NCBI RefSeq assembly: GCF_029714285.1
Contig: NZ_CP121662.1
Location: 620,001 to 684,000 of the forward strand
Direction of reading: 5' to 3'
Length of the DNA: 64,000 nt
Source of the DNA: Rhizobium sp. CB3090
GTDB taxonomy: Bacteria > Pseudomonadota > Alphaproteobacteria > Rhizobiales > Rhizobiaceae
The position numbers and the translations under genes are program-made. Positions 7,817 to 16,883 of the stretch are shown here, in pieces; positions within the stretch are counted from its first letter, which is position 1, and each line of letters begins with the position of its first letter. Below the pieces are notes generated by a model. The model saw only the letters and a program-made list of their open reading frames with translations, searched no databases and had not been told where the DNA came from.

Positions 7817-9325
7817 TTACGTTCCGCAGAATGTTTGCAGCACTCGTTCCGCCGGCTGCGGCGGTTCGGCATAGGGCGCGAAGGCGGGTTGGTCCTCATA
7901 GGGCTTTGCGAGCACCGTCAGTAGCGCCTCGAACAGTGAAAAATCCCCATCCTCGATCGCAGCTTCGATCGCCTGTTCGATTCGGTGGTTGCGTGGGATG
8001 AATGCCGGGTTCACGCTTCGCATCGCCTGCGCTCGTTCGGCCGGTGCTTGCGGATCGCGGCTCAGCCGCTCGCGCCAGCGTGCGAGCCACGGCTTGGTCG
8101 ATTCCGGATCCTTGAAGGAAGCTGCAAAAGCCGTTTCATTGGCTTCGCTCTCGGCAAGCGCTGCAAGCCGCCGGAACGCCAAGGTGAAATCCGCCTCCTG
8201 CTGCTGCATCAGCGCCAGCAGCGCCTGGATCAGATCGAGATCGCCGTCTTCCTCGGCTACAAGGCCGATCTTGGCGCGCATGCCGGCAAGCCAAGGCGTT
8301 TGGAAACGCTCGCCATAGGCCTTGAGCACCGCATTTGCCAGGTCGACGGCCACGTCCTCCGACGGATCGATCAACGGCAGCAGCGTTTCACCGAGCCGGG
8401 CGATATTCCATTGGCCGATGCCGGGCTGGTTGGCATAGGCGTAACGGCCCTGCTGATCGATCGAAGAAAAGACGGTTGCCGCATTATAGTGGTCCATGAA
8501 GGCGCAGGGACCGTAGTCGATCGTCTCGCCGGAAATGGTCATATTGTCGGTATTCATCACGCCATGGATGAAGCCGACATGCAGCCAGCGGGCGATCAAG
8601 GCGGCCTGTCGATCGGATACGGCCTCCAACAGGGTAAGATAGCGGTTTTGTCGGTCCTTGATTTCAGGATAATGCCGGTCGATGACATAGTCGGCGAGGA
8701 TGCGCACACTGTCTGTATCGCCGCGGGCCGCGAAGAACTGGAATGTGCCGACACGGATATGGCTTGCTGCGACGCGGGTGAAGACCGCGCCAGGCAGCAC
8801 TCTCTCACGATAAACGGGTTCGCCGGTACTAACCGCCGCCAGTGCCCGCGTTGTCGGAATGCCGAGGGCGTGCATGGCTTCACTGACGATGTATTCGCGC
8901 AGGACCGGCCCGAGAGCCGCCCGGCCATCGCCGCGCCGTGAAAACCGTGTTTGTCCGGCGCCCTTGAGCTGAATATCGCGACGCTTGCCGCTGCGGTCGA
9001 TGATTTCGCCGAGCAGGATCGCCCGTCCATCCCCGAGCTGCGGCACGAAGCCGCCGAACTGGTGACCGGCATAGGCCATCGCGATGGGCTCGGAACCCGG
9101 CAGCAGCTTATTGCCCGAGAAGATCGCCGCTCCATCCCGTTCCAGCGCCTCCGCATCGAGCCCGAGTTCACGGGCCAGTGCTGCGTTGAACTTGATCAAC
9201 TGTGGCGCCGCGACCGGCGTCGGCGCCTGCTCCGCGAAAAATTGCGGCGGCAGGCGTGCATAACTGTTGTCGAACAGGGCCGGCGGTGCCTGAAGCACCG
9301 AATTGTCATGCGGAGAAGAGCTCAT
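7817..9325 (-). CDS. selO: SelO/YdiU protein adenylyltransferase
   Basis: A 502-residue pseudokinase of the SelO family, which transfers AMP rather than phosphate to Ser, Thr or Tyr of target proteins and is linked in E. coli to redox stress. Features seen: the conserved N-terminal QLGDGRAILLGE, the nucleotide-binding segment IQLKGAGQTRFSRRGDGRA, and the metal/active-site segments HGVMNTDNM and IDYGPCAF near residues 245-270, in which the Asp of NTDN and of DYG are expected to be the catalytic and metal-binding residues. The bacterial length (about 480-500) matches. The C-terminus ends QTFCGT and has no selenocysteine; a terminal Cys motif is typical of eukaryotic SelO. Start ATG at 9325. Confidence 0.92.
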   Translation of the reverse strand: MSSSPHDNSVLQAPPALFDNSYARLPPQFFAEQAPTPVAAPQLIKFNAALARELGLDAEALERDGAAIFSGNKLLPGSEPIAMAYAGHQFGGFVPQLGDGRAILLGEIIDRSGKRRDIQLKGAGQTRFSRRGDGRAALGPVLREYIVSEAMHALGIPTTRALAAVSTGEPVYRERVLPGAVFTRVAASHIRVGTFQFFAARGDTDSVRILADYVIDRHYPEIKDRQNRYLTLLEAVSDRQAALIARWLHVGFIHGVMNTDNMTISGETIDYGPCAFMDHYNAATVFSSIDQQGRYAYANQPGIGQWNIARLGETLLPLIDPSEDVAVDLANAVLKAYGERFQTPWLAGMRAKIGLVAEEDGDLDLIQALLALMQQQEADFTLAFRRLAALAESEANETAFAASFKDPESTKPWLARWRERLSRDPQAPAERAQAMRSVNPAFIPRNHRIEQAIEAAIEDGDFSLFEALLTVLAKPYEDQPAFAPYAEPPQPAERVLQTFCGT

Positions 9326-9372
9326 GCACCTAAGGTAGGGCTGGTGAGGACGCGGTGCAAGACGCTTGCCTG

Positions 9373-9393
9373 AAGTAGGAAATGATCCTACTT
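9373..9393. promoter_or_regulatory. Inverted repeat operator of the parDE operon
   Basis: AAGTAGGA (9373-9380), spacer AATGA, TCCTACTT (9386-9393): a perfect eight-base inverted repeat 35 bases ahead of the parD start. ParD-type antitoxins bind such palindromes through their ribbon-helix-helix domain to autoregulate the operon, so this is the likely operator. Assignment is by position and symmetry. Confidence 0.65.
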
Positions 9394-9428
9394 TATCCCA
9401 CCTTTATATCTTGCACGAGGAGTTCGCC

Positions 9429-9689
9429 ATGAACGAGAAACTGAGCATCTCGCTTCCTAGTGAAATGGTCGCGGCCATCAAGAGCCGCGTCGACGCCGGA
9501 GCTTACGCTTCCACGAGTGAGGTTCTACGTGCTGCTGTCCGCGTATGGCTGCGGGAGGAAGAGGAATACCAGGAACGGATCGCGGCAATCCGGCAGAAGG
9601 TCAAGGCATCTTTGGATGATCCGAGGCCGAATTTAAGCGGACACGAAGTCAAGCAGCGTCTCGATGCGTTTTTTGACAAGCGTCGCTAA
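9429..9689 (+). CDS. parD: ParD-family antitoxin (ribbon-helix-helix)
   Basis: An 86-residue type II antitoxin. The N-terminal EKLSISLPSEMVAAIKSRV is the ribbon-helix-helix DNA-binding fold, followed by GAYASTSEVLRAAVRVWL, the characteristic CopG/ParD sequence; the charged C-terminus is the part expected to wrap the toxin. It neutralises ParE and represses its own operon. The frame is open from 9366, but the ATG at 9429 has a GAGGAG ribosome site six bases upstream and gives the family N-terminus. It sits three bases ahead of parE, so the two are cotranscribed. Confidence 0.93.
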   Translation: MNEKLSISLPSEMVAAIKSRVDAGAYASTSEVLRAAVRVWLREEEEYQERIAAIRQKVKASLDDPRPNLSGHEVKQRLDAFFDKRR

Positions 9690-9692
9690 GCC

Positions 9693-10004
9693 ATGGAGCG
9701 ATTTGCGGTCGAATACCGTCCAGAAGCCGTTGAAAACCTCCTCGACATCGCCGCTTATGTGTTCGAGCGAAGCCAAAATATCAAGACGAGTGAAGGATAT
9801 CTCGATCGCATCTACAGGCGCTGCGAGAAAATCGGCGATGCTCCGTTTGGTGGGGTTGCTCGAGATGACTTGGGGCTTGGTATTCGCTTAGCCGTCTTCG
9901 AGAGGAGCATCGTTATTCTCTACATGGTCGAAGGCAGCACGGTCTGGATCACCAATATCTTTTCCGGCAGCCGAGACTATGAAACGCTTTTATCGGATCG
10001 TTAA
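9693..10004 (+). CDS. parE: ParE/RelE-family toxin
   Basis: A 103-residue toxin of the RelE/ParE fold. Recognisable are the N-terminal VEYRPEAVENLLDIAAYV, the IYRRCEKIGDAPFGG helix-turn region, and the C-terminal strands SIVILYMVEGSTVWITNIFSG, matching ParE and YoeB-like toxins. ParE proteins inhibit DNA gyrase; RelE-type relatives cut mRNA in the ribosome. Pairing with a ParD antitoxin favours the gyrase type, but this is inference. Its 3' end overlaps the convergent DUF1697 gene by four bases. Confidence 0.9.
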   Translation: MERFAVEYRPEAVENLLDIAAYVFERSQNIKTSEGYLDRIYRRCEKIGDAPFGGVARDDLGLGIRLAVFERSIVILYMVEGSTVWITNIFSGSRDYETLLSDR

Positions 10005-10522
10005 TCCGCCTCCATCTCCCGCGCCATCTCCGCCAACTTCCTCACCGTATTGAGATTCCGCGATGTCCCCGCCTTCAGCGCCGGCAGCTTCAGTTTCGAG
10101 CGTCCGGAGCCATCGGGGTAGTGGACGTAGATTTCTTTGTTCGCGACATGCACTTCTTCGCCGCCAGGTGCCAGCAGCTTTTCCAGAACATCGGCAGGTG
10201 CGGGTTCTGGAAGGAAGTTGACGAGCAGATAGTTCGGTTTGGCGTGCGGGAAGGGCGAACTGTCCGCGATGGCCTGCAGCTCCCGGCGGCTGCGCAGGAG
10301 CACGCCCGGCGATTTGCCCATTTTATGCGCTAGCGCCCCTTCCAGGTCCTTCTGCACGGTCGCCTCGTCCCTGTCCGAACGGAAGAGTACGTTGCCGCTT
10401 TGGATATAGGTCTTCACGTCGGTAAAGCCGATCTCCTCGCAAAGCGCTTTCAGCTCCGCCATCGGCAACGCGCCGGTGCCGCCGACATTGACGGCACGCA
10501 GCAAAGCGACATAGACCGACAT
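10001..10522 (-). CDS. DUF1697 family protein
   Basis: A 173-residue member of DUF1697, a widespread bacterial family of unknown function. The hallmark N-terminus VALLRAVNVGGTGALPM, then LKALCEEIGFTDVKTYIQSGNVLF, is clear, as is the C-terminal YVHYPDGSGRSKLKLP with GTSRNLNTV. No signal peptide. The start at 10522 follows a strong GGAGGAG ribosome site. It lies 23 bases downstream of the oligopeptidase B gene on the same strand, so the two are probably cotranscribed. Confidence 0.9.
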   Translation of the reverse strand: MSVYVALLRAVNVGGTGALPMAELKALCEEIGFTDVKTYIQSGNVLFRSDRDEATVQKDLEGALAHKMGKSPGVLLRSRRELQAIADSSPFPHAKPNYLLVNFLPEPAPADVLEKLLAPGGEEVHVANKEIYVHYPDGSGRSKLKLPALKAGTSRNLNTVRKLAEMAREMEAD

Positions 10523-10545
10523 CAGCTCCTCCTCCCGCGGTTTTG

Positions 10546-12639
10546 CTAGATCTTCCCAGCGACCTTGATGGCGAAGCCATATTCGAAGGCGATTTCTTCC
10601 AGGCGCTGGAAGCGACCCGATGCGCCGCCATGGCCGGCATCCATGTTGGTTTTCAGAAGGATCGGCGCATCGCCCGTGGTTTTGTCACGCAGCTTGGCAA
10701 CCCACTTCGCCGGTTCCCAATAGGTGACGCGCGGATCGGTAAGGCCGCCGAGCGCCAGAATTGGCGGGTAAGGCTTCTCGCCGACGTTGTCATAAGGGCT
10801 GTAGGCGGCGATCTGCTCGTACTCTTCCTTGCTGTCGATCGGATTGCCCCATTCCGGCCATTCCGGCGGCGTCAGCGGCAGCGTGTCGTCGAGCATGGTG
10901 TTGAGCACATCGACGAAGGGTACGGCGGCGATGATGCCGGCGAATTTCTCCGGCGCCATGTTGGCGACGGCACCCATCAGCATGCCGCCAGCCGAGCCGC
11001 CCTCGGCGATGATCTTCGCGTAGGAGGTGAACTTCTCCTGATTCAGATAATCGGCTGCGGCGATGAAGTCCTTGAAGGTATTGGTCTTCTTGTCCATCTT
11101 GCCGTCTTCATACCAGGCAAAGCCCTTATCCTTGCCGCCGCGGATATGAGCAATGGCATAGATGAAGCCACGGTCGGCGAGCGACAGGCAATTGGTGTTG
11201 AAGCCGGCGGGAATGGTGATGCCGTAGGCGCCATAGCCGTAGAGCAGGCAAGGCGCGGAACCGTCGAGCGGCGTATCCTTGCGATAGAGCAGGGTCACCG
11301 GCACCTGTTCGCCGTCCCAGGCGGGAGCGAAGACGCGGCGGGTGACATAGTCGTCCGGATTGTGGCCTGACGGAACCTCCTGCGTCTTCAGCAAGGTGCG
11401 CTCGCGCGTCACCATGTTGTAATCATAGAGCTGGCTCGGCGTCGTCATGGAGGAATAGGAGAAGCGAATGACGTCGGTGTCGTATTCGGCCGCGCCTTGC
11501 AAACCAAGTGAATAGGCTTCCTCATCGAAGGCGATGGCATGTTCTTCGCCGCTGCGGCGATCGCGGACGATGATCCGCGGCAGGCCGTCCTTGCGTTCCA
11601 GCCAGATGAGATGACGGGCATAGGCCATGTGATTGAGGATCAAGGTACCGGGCTTGTGGGCCACGACATCGCGCCAGTTTTCTTTGGCCGGTTTGTCGAC
11701 CGGCGTTTCCATGATCTTGAAATCCTTGGCATCGCCATCATTGGTGAGGATGTAGAAGACATCGCCGCCTTCCGCCATTTCATACTCGATGCCGGTGTCG
11801 CGCGCGGCCACCAGCTTCGGCTCGGCCAAGAGATCCGAGGTCGGAATGATGCGATACTCGCTGGTCTCGTGATCATGGATGTCGATGAAAATGTAGTCGT
11901 CGAGCAATGAGCCGCCGACACCCATGAAGAAACCGGAATCCTCCTCTTCATAGACCAGTCGGTCTTCCGATTGCGGTGTGCCGACGATGTGATGGAAGAT
12001 TTTCGAAGGACGATGGTTCTCGTCCTGCAGCGTATAGAAGAAACTCTTGCCGTCAGGTGCCCAGACGCCGCCGCCGCCGGTATTCTCGATCACGTCGGCG
12101 AGGTCTTCGCCGGTTTCCAGATTGCGGACCTTCAGCGTGAAATATTCCGAGCCCTTGTCATCATAGCCCCAGATGCCATGGCTATGATCCGTGGAATGAT
12201 CGATGCCGGAGAGGCGGAAATAGGATTTTCCCTCGTTTTCCTTGTCGCCATTGAGAAGGAGCTTGCGCTCGCCGCCATTGCGCGCCTCGCGGAAGTAGTG
12301 CGGCTGCTCGCCGCCGGTGACATAGAGCGTGCCGTAGGCATAGGGCCCGTCCTTGACCGGTACGGAGCTGTCGTCTTCCTTGATGCGGCCTTTCATTTCG
12401 GCAAAGAGCGCTTTCTGCAGCTCTTTCGTATCCGCCATGGCCGCGTTCATATAGGTGTTCTCAGCCTCTAGATGCGCGCGGATTTCGGGATCGAGGATCG
12501 ATGTGTCCTTGAACATCGCCTGCCAATTGTCGGCGCGCAGCCAAGCGTAATCGTCGCTGCGGCTGATGCCGTGGCGCGTATCCGTGACTGATTTTTTTGC
12601 AGCGGCGGGCGGGGTGGGAAGGTTCTTGAATGCAGACAC
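10546..12639 (-). CDS. ptrB: Oligopeptidase B (S9 family serine peptidase)
   Basis: A 697-residue prolyl-oligopeptidase-family serine peptidase; members cleave short peptides after Arg or Lys in the cytoplasm. The N-terminal two thirds is the beta-propeller that restricts access to small substrates; the C-terminal hydrolase domain has the nucleophile motif GGSAGG (IIAEGGSAGGMLMG), an acidic residue in GLTDPRV and the catalytic histidine in MDAGHGGASG. SYSSMTTPSQLYDYN is a typical family segment. Length matches E. coli PtrB (686). No signal peptide. Upstream of, and probably cotranscribed with, the DUF1697 gene. Confidence 0.94.
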   Translation of the reverse strand: MSAFKNLPTPPAAAKKSVTDTRHGISRSDDYAWLRADNWQAMFKDTSILDPEIRAHLEAENTYMNAAMADTKELQKALFAEMKGRIKEDDSSVPVKDGPYAYGTLYVTGGEQPHYFREARNGGERKLLLNGDKENEGKSYFRLSGIDHSTDHSHGIWGYDDKGSEYFTLKVRNLETGEDLADVIENTGGGGVWAPDGKSFFYTLQDENHRPSKIFHHIVGTPQSEDRLVYEEEDSGFFMGVGGSLLDDYIFIDIHDHETSEYRIIPTSDLLAEPKLVAARDTGIEYEMAEGGDVFYILTNDGDAKDFKIMETPVDKPAKENWRDVVAHKPGTLILNHMAYARHLIWLERKDGLPRIIVRDRRSGEEHAIAFDEEAYSLGLQGAAEYDTDVIRFSYSSMTTPSQLYDYNMVTRERTLLKTQEVPSGHNPDDYVTRRVFAPAWDGEQVPVTLLYRKDTPLDGSAPCLLYGYGAYGITIPAGFNTNCLSLADRGFIYAIAHIRGGKDKGFAWYEDGKMDKKTNTFKDFIAAADYLNQEKFTSYAKIIAEGGSAGGMLMGAVANMAPEKFAGIIAAVPFVDVLNTMLDDTLPLTPPEWPEWGNPIDSKEEYEQIAAYSPYDNVGEKPYPPILALGGLTDPRVTYWEPAKWVAKLRDKTTGDAPILLKTNMDAGHGGASGRFQRLEEIAFEYGFAIKVAGKI

Positions 12640-12930
12640 GAGCAGGCTTTCTCCGGGATCAAAGTCGGATACGAGGTGAAGAAGAGATAGAGGGCGCTTG
12701 CGCGCTGTTCAAGCAGCAATTACCCGCTCAAGCCTCGAGCAAGCGAATGACAATAAGCTGGGATCCAGTTGATGGAGTCAGAAGCGCTCGCCCACGCTGA
12801 CTTGCCTTGATGTGACCACATTCTTTAACGAAGTCCGCGTATGTTGCGTCGATAATAATAAGGCGGCCTTACCGCTTTTCTGGTCGAACGGACGCTTCCC
12901 AGCCCGCAGTCAAGCAAGGGATCGGTCTTC

Positions 12931-13320
12931 ATGCTGAAATTCTTCGCCATTCTCATCCCGTTGACAGCCATCGCGACATCCGCTTTTGCCGTGGATGCGA
13001 CCATGAAGAAGGAATTGGAAAAGCTCGATCCCTCCGAGCGGATGGAACAGACCTGCGATGCCGAGGCAATGAAACGGATTCGCACCGAGAATACCGGGTT
13101 CAATCCCGATAAGGTTATCGCCTATACGTTCAGCGACCCTGATATGTCCCCGGATTCGATGAATGCTCCCGGCGCGGTCTTTCGCAGCAAGGGAGACTGG
13201 TATCATCTCTCCTATAAGTGCACGACAGGCCCGCAGCATATTGACGTGCGCGATCTGAGCTACGAAATCGGCGAGAAGGTGCCGCGCGATAGCTGGCCGA
13301 AATACTATCTCTACGATTGA
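12931..13320 (+). CDS. DUF930 family secreted protein
   Basis: A 129-residue protein with a cleavable signal (LKFFAILIPLTAIATSAFA, cut near residue 20) and the DUF930 core: KKELEKLDPSERMEQTCDAEAM, the Cys-containing helix typical of this Rhizobiales family, then VIAYTFSDPD and a C-terminal RDSWPKYYLYD. Two cysteines in the mature part (TCDAEA and YKCTTG) could form a disulphide in the periplasm. Function unknown. The 291 bases between this and the oligopeptidase gene hold only the divergent promoters. Confidence 0.85.
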   Translation: MLKFFAILIPLTAIATSAFAVDATMKKELEKLDPSERMEQTCDAEAMKRIRTENTGFNPDKVIAYTFSDPDMSPDSMNAPGAVFRSKGDWYHLSYKCTTGPQHIDVRDLSYEIGEKVPRDSWPKYYLYD

Positions 13321-13325
13321 TGCCT

Positions 13326-13658
13326 TCAGCGCCGTCTTTGCCGTTCCAGCCGGTAGAGCTCGGAGAGAACATGCTCTTGCACATCGAGACTTTGGTGACA
13401 GACGGCGTCCGTCAGGTCGCGCAGCGTCCCTCTCAGCCCATGAAGCTGATCCACCAGATCCATGACCAGATCGACGCCGGGCTCGTTGACGCCCATCGCG
13501 TTGATCAGGTCCAGGATCAGCTGCCCGCGCGCCAAATCGGCTTCGCGGAAACTCCGGCCTTCACCGGTTGTTTCGGGAGCGAGCCAGCCCTGTTCAATCC
13601 AGACCTCCAGCACCGCGTTGTCGATCTCGAGGCGCAAACGAAATTCGCTCTCGTTCAT
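13326..13658 (-). CDS. cbpM: CbpM-like chaperone modulator
   Basis: A 110-residue MerR-like helix-turn-helix protein of the CbpM family. In E. coli CbpM binds the J-domain of CbpA and inhibits its co-chaperone activity. The N-terminal EIDNAVLEVWIEQGWLAPE resembles the MerR winged helix; the remainder is amphipathic helix. It is three bases downstream of the CbpA-type DnaJ gene on the same strand, the standard pair, so both are cotranscribed. Convergent with the DUF930 gene only five bases away. Confidence 0.86.
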   Translation of the reverse strand: MNESEFRLRLEIDNAVLEVWIEQGWLAPETTGEGRSFREADLARGQLILDLINAMGVNEPGVDLVMDLVDQLHGLRGTLRDLTDAVCHQSLDVQEHVLSELYRLERQRRR

Positions 13659-13661
13659 GGC

Positions 13662-14573
13662 TCAGCCTCCCATGGTCTTTCTGGGATCATACGTCTTGCC
13701 GGCCTGCCATTCGGAAACGAAGGCCGTAAGCTCTGCGTCCGGCGCATCCGGCAAGACGATCTTCAACGAGACATAGGCATCGCCGCTGTCCTTGCCATGC
13801 ACCGGCACACCTTTGCCCTTCAGCCGCAAAACCTTGCCGGTGTTGGAGTTCGGTTGAAGGGTAACCGTGACCGGACCGGAAGGTGTGGGCACGCGGATTT
13901 TGCCGCCGAGCACCGCCTCCGCAAGCGAAATCGGCACTTCAAGTCGGATATCGTTGCCATCGCGAACGAAGAAGCGGTGCGGGCGCACATGCACCTCGAT
14001 CAGCGCATCCCCGGATGCGCCGCCACCAAACCCCGGATCGCCCTTGCCACGCAGGCGCAGCGTCTGCCCGTCGCGGGTGCCCGGCGGTATCTGCACGTCG
14101 AGCGCCGGTCCGTGCGGTAGGCTGATCTGCTTTTTCGCGCCGTTGATGGCGTCGAGAAAGTCGACCTCCATGGAATAGTGGCGATCCTGACCCTGCATTC
14201 CGGATTGGCCTCGGCTGCGACGTGAAAAGAAGCTGGAAAGTATATCGTCGGCATCGCCGAAATCAGCGAAACCGCCCGTGTTGCGGTAAGGGCCGCGCTG
14301 GCCCTCGCTCGTCGCGTAGTCGCGATAATAGCTGCGTGGCGGTTGCTCTGCACCGGTGTTGTCGATCTCGCCGCGGTCGAAGCGTGCGCGCTTTTCCTCG
14401 TCGCCCAGGATACCGTAGGCCGCGGAAATTTCCTTGAATTTATCCTCGGCTTGTTTGTCGCCGGGGTTCAGATCGGGATGCAGCTTTTTCGCAAGCTTGC
14501 GATAGGCGCTCTGAATGTCTTTTTGGGGGGCGTCCCGCTTTACGCCCAGAATATCGTAGGGATCACGGCTCAT
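13662..14573 (-). CDS. cbpA: CbpA-type DnaJ co-chaperone
   Basis: A 303-residue J-domain protein. The J-domain (about residues 3-68) has DPYDILGVKRDAPQKD and the essential HPD tripeptide in KKLHPDLNPG; a Gly/Ser/Arg-rich linker follows, then the two DnaJ C-terminal beta domains (QISLPHGPALDVQIPPG..., RVPTPSGPVTVTL). There is no Cys-rich zinc finger, so it is the CbpA class (type II) rather than DnaJ itself. It would stimulate DnaK ATPase and bind curved DNA. The frame runs on to 14789, but the ATG at 14573 gives the family N-terminus (MSRDPYDIL) with an AGGGA ribosome site. cbpM follows. Confidence 0.93.
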   Translation of the reverse strand: MSRDPYDILGVKRDAPQKDIQSAYRKLAKKLHPDLNPGDKQAEDKFKEISAAYGILGDEEKRARFDRGEIDNTGAEQPPRSYYRDYATSEGQRGPYRNTGGFADFGDADDILSSFFSRRSRGQSGMQGQDRHYSMEVDFLDAINGAKKQISLPHGPALDVQIPPGTRDGQTLRLRGKGDPGFGGGASGDALIEVHVRPHRFFVRDGNDIRLEVPISLAEAVLGGKIRVPTPSGPVTVTLQPNSNTGKVLRLKGKGVPVHGKDSGDAYVSLKIVLPDAPDAELTAFVSEWQAGKTYDPRKTMGG

Positions 14574-14844
14574 GGATGTTTCCCTTTGGGAGCACAGGAA
14601 AATACGCAGATAGTGATAGGCAGGTATCGGATCAATCGTATCATAAACGATAGTGCATCGTAGCGGCGACCGCGACGGAACGACCACTGGCGCATTTGTG
14701 ATAAGCTCAGGCGATGTTATAGGCAGGCCGCCATATTTCCGTCGCCTTGCCGGACGATGGCGGGCGCAGTGGCAAGGAGCCTGTGGCAATCATGGACCTT
14801 TTCCGACAGACTTCATTTCATCCGATCCGACCGGTGGCTGCCTG

Positions 14845-15639
14845 ATGAACCGTTTTTTGCTGACGTCCGCATTCCTGCTCGCCGCCGTTCCAGCCGCTTT
14901 TGCCGCCGAGCCGGCGGTGAAGCCGGTCGTCTGGCCGCAGCTTCCGCCAAAGGCAACGGCTTCGAACGTAAAGCTGGTCGAACCGCATCTGCACGTCAAT
15001 CGCGCGGGAAAAGGTGCGCCGCGCATCGCTTTGACCTTCGATGCCTGCATGGGCAAGACCGATCCGCGCATTCTCAGCACATTGGTCGATCATCGTATCC
15101 CGGCGACGATCTTCGTTACTGCCCGCTGGCTGCGCAGCAACCCCGAAACGCTTGCCGTCTTCCTCGCTCATCCCGACATTTTCGAACTTGAGGATCACGG
15201 TCAGAACCACATCCCGGCGGTCGACATTCCAACTATGGTCTATGGCATTCCGGCCGCCGGCTCGCCGCAGGCGGTCGCGCAGGAGGTCAAAGGCGGCGCC
15301 GATGCCATGATTGCCGCCGGCATTCCTCAGCCGCATTGGTTCCGGGGCGCGACAGCAAAATATAGCCTTTCGGCCATCGCTCAGATTCGTGGCATGGGCT
15401 ATCGCATCGCCGGCTATTCCGTCAACGGCGACAGCGGCTCGCTGCTGCCGGCCAAGATGGTGGAAAAACAATACGCCTCCGCTAGGGATGGCGACGTCAT
15501 CATCTCGCACATCAACCAGCCGACCCATGCCGCAGGCGAGGGTGTCGCCGCGAGTATCCTGGCGCTGAAGGCCAAGGGCGTGCAGTTCGTTCGCCTGCAG
15601 GATATCCCCGAGCAGGGGGACGACGACACGACCAACTGA
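14845..15639 (+). CDS. Polysaccharide deacetylase-family protein, secreted
   Basis: A 264-residue secreted protein: signal peptide residues 1-20 (LLTSAFLLAAVPAAFAA), then a NodB-type deacetylase fold. The motif 1 position reads IALTFDACMG (Asp66), not the canonical TFDDG, so the usual metal-binding second Asp is replaced by Ala. The motif 2 position has DHGQNH (two His four apart, as in HxxxH), and motif 3 has FRGATAKYS. TFDAC-type variants are a known subgroup. Activity on a periplasmic glycan is inferred. The ATG at 14845 with a GGTGG site is chosen because it begins the signal peptide; the upstream open frame to 14653 is not protein-like. Confidence 0.82.
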   Translation: MNRFLLTSAFLLAAVPAAFAAEPAVKPVVWPQLPPKATASNVKLVEPHLHVNRAGKGAPRIALTFDACMGKTDPRILSTLVDHRIPATIFVTARWLRSNPETLAVFLAHPDIFELEDHGQNHIPAVDIPTMVYGIPAAGSPQAVAQEVKGGADAMIAAGIPQPHWFRGATAKYSLSAIAQIRGMGYRIAGYSVNGDSGSLLPAKMVEKQYASARDGDVIISHINQPTHAAGEGVAASILALKAKGVQFVRLQDIPEQGDDDTTN

Positions 15640-15666
15640 GGCGGTTGGCCGCGGATCGCTGACGCC

Positions 15667-16839
15667 TCACTCCGGCAGTTGCGGCTGCACCTTTTCGTCC
15701 AGGAACAACTCGTTGACCACGGTCATGACGATCAGCGACAGCGGCAGGGCAAGCATCGCGCCGACCGCGCCCCACATCCAGGTCCAGAAAATGATGGCAA
15801 GGAAGACGATGAAGGGATTGAGTTCCCATTGCCGGCCCATAACCGATGGAAAAACCAGATTTTCCACGGTGAGATGAACGGAGAAGAAGGCGACAGCGGG
15901 GGCAAGACCGAAGATGATATCGTCATGGGTAATGATGCCGGCGATCGCCAGCGCGGTCGTTATCGTCGTAATGCCGACGAACGGAACGAAGCTGGAGAGG
16001 AAAGCAAAGATGCCCCAGAGAATCGGCGCGCTCATGCCGCCGACATAGGCGATAACCGTCATGATGACGCCGAGGCCTGCATAAATCAGCGCGGCCGTCG
16101 CAAAGTAGAACCCGAGCACCTGCTCCACCCCATTGATGATGCGGATCGCCGTCAGCCGTGATGTCCTGGTGGTGAAGGTCATGATGATCGTCTTGCGCAG
16201 GCTGATGCGGCCTGCGAGGAACAGCAGCAGCGCCGCAAAAAAGAGCAGGCCCTGGACGATGGCAGGCGTGAGGCTGTTGGCGAGGATATGCAGGACGTTG
16301 GCGCTGTTTTCGAGCAGCACATTCATCGATATTGGCCCGCTTTCGAAGGTTTGAGGCGTAATGTGCAACCATTTGATCCGTTCGAGATAAGGCATCAGCC
16401 GATCTACTGTGCGTTGGAAAACGTCAGGCCCCTCCTGGGCGAGCGTCGCCAACGGGCCTGCGAGTGAGTTGATAATCAGGAAGATGACCAGCGCTACCGC
16501 CGACGACAACAGAACGGCGTTGAGGATGCGCGGCACGCCGAGCTTGCTCAGTCTTTCTGCAGCCAGCCCCAGGATCATGCCGACGACGACGGCCAGCGTC
16601 ACGGGAATGAGGATGATCGACATCATGTAGACGCCGGCGAGCGCCAATACCAGAAAGATGCCGATGATCGCCCAGCCCGAGGCGATATCGAGCCCGTCCT
16701 TCTCGACGCGTTTTGCGGATGAGCCATTGTCCAACCGCTCGGTGTCTGCCCTTAATGCATCCACCCAGGCGCTGGAACGGCTTTCGCTCGCCGCCGCCAG
16801 TCTGCGCGCCTGTTTGCGTATGCCGTTGGCGATATCCAT
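15667..16839 (-). CDS. AI-2E family transporter (TqsA/PerM-like)
   Basis: A 390-residue integral membrane protein of the AI-2E transporter family (formerly UPF0118). After a hydrophilic N-terminus of about 55 residues it has two helix pairs (IIGIFLVLALAGVYMMSIIL and ILNAVLLSSAVALVIFLIIN), a hydrophilic middle, then a run of membrane helices ending near WGAVGAMLALPLSLIVMTV, the C-terminal signature. TqsA in E. coli exports autoinducer-2, others are suspected Na+/H+ antiporters; the substrate here is unknown. The start at 16839 is the first ATG. A hairpin terminator lies just upstream of it, ending the VOC gene. Confidence 0.88.
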   Translation of the reverse strand: MDIANGIRKQARRLAAASESRSSAWVDALRADTERLDNGSSAKRVEKDGLDIASGWAIIGIFLVLALAGVYMMSIILIPVTLAVVVGMILGLAAERLSKLGVPRILNAVLLSSAVALVIFLIINSLAGPLATLAQEGPDVFQRTVDRLMPYLERIKWLHITPQTFESGPISMNVLLENSANVLHILANSLTPAIVQGLLFFAALLLFLAGRISLRKTIIMTFTTRTSRLTAIRIINGVEQVLGFYFATAALIYAGLGVIMTVIAYVGGMSAPILWGIFAFLSSFVPFVGITTITTALAIAGIITHDDIIFGLAPAVAFFSVHLTVENLVFPSVMGRQWELNPFIVFLAIIFWTWMWGAVGAMLALPLSLIVMTVVNELFLDEKVQPQLPE

Positions 16840-16883
16840 CCCCGATTCCGTGGCCCGAACCCATTGCCTCGATATGCAAACGC

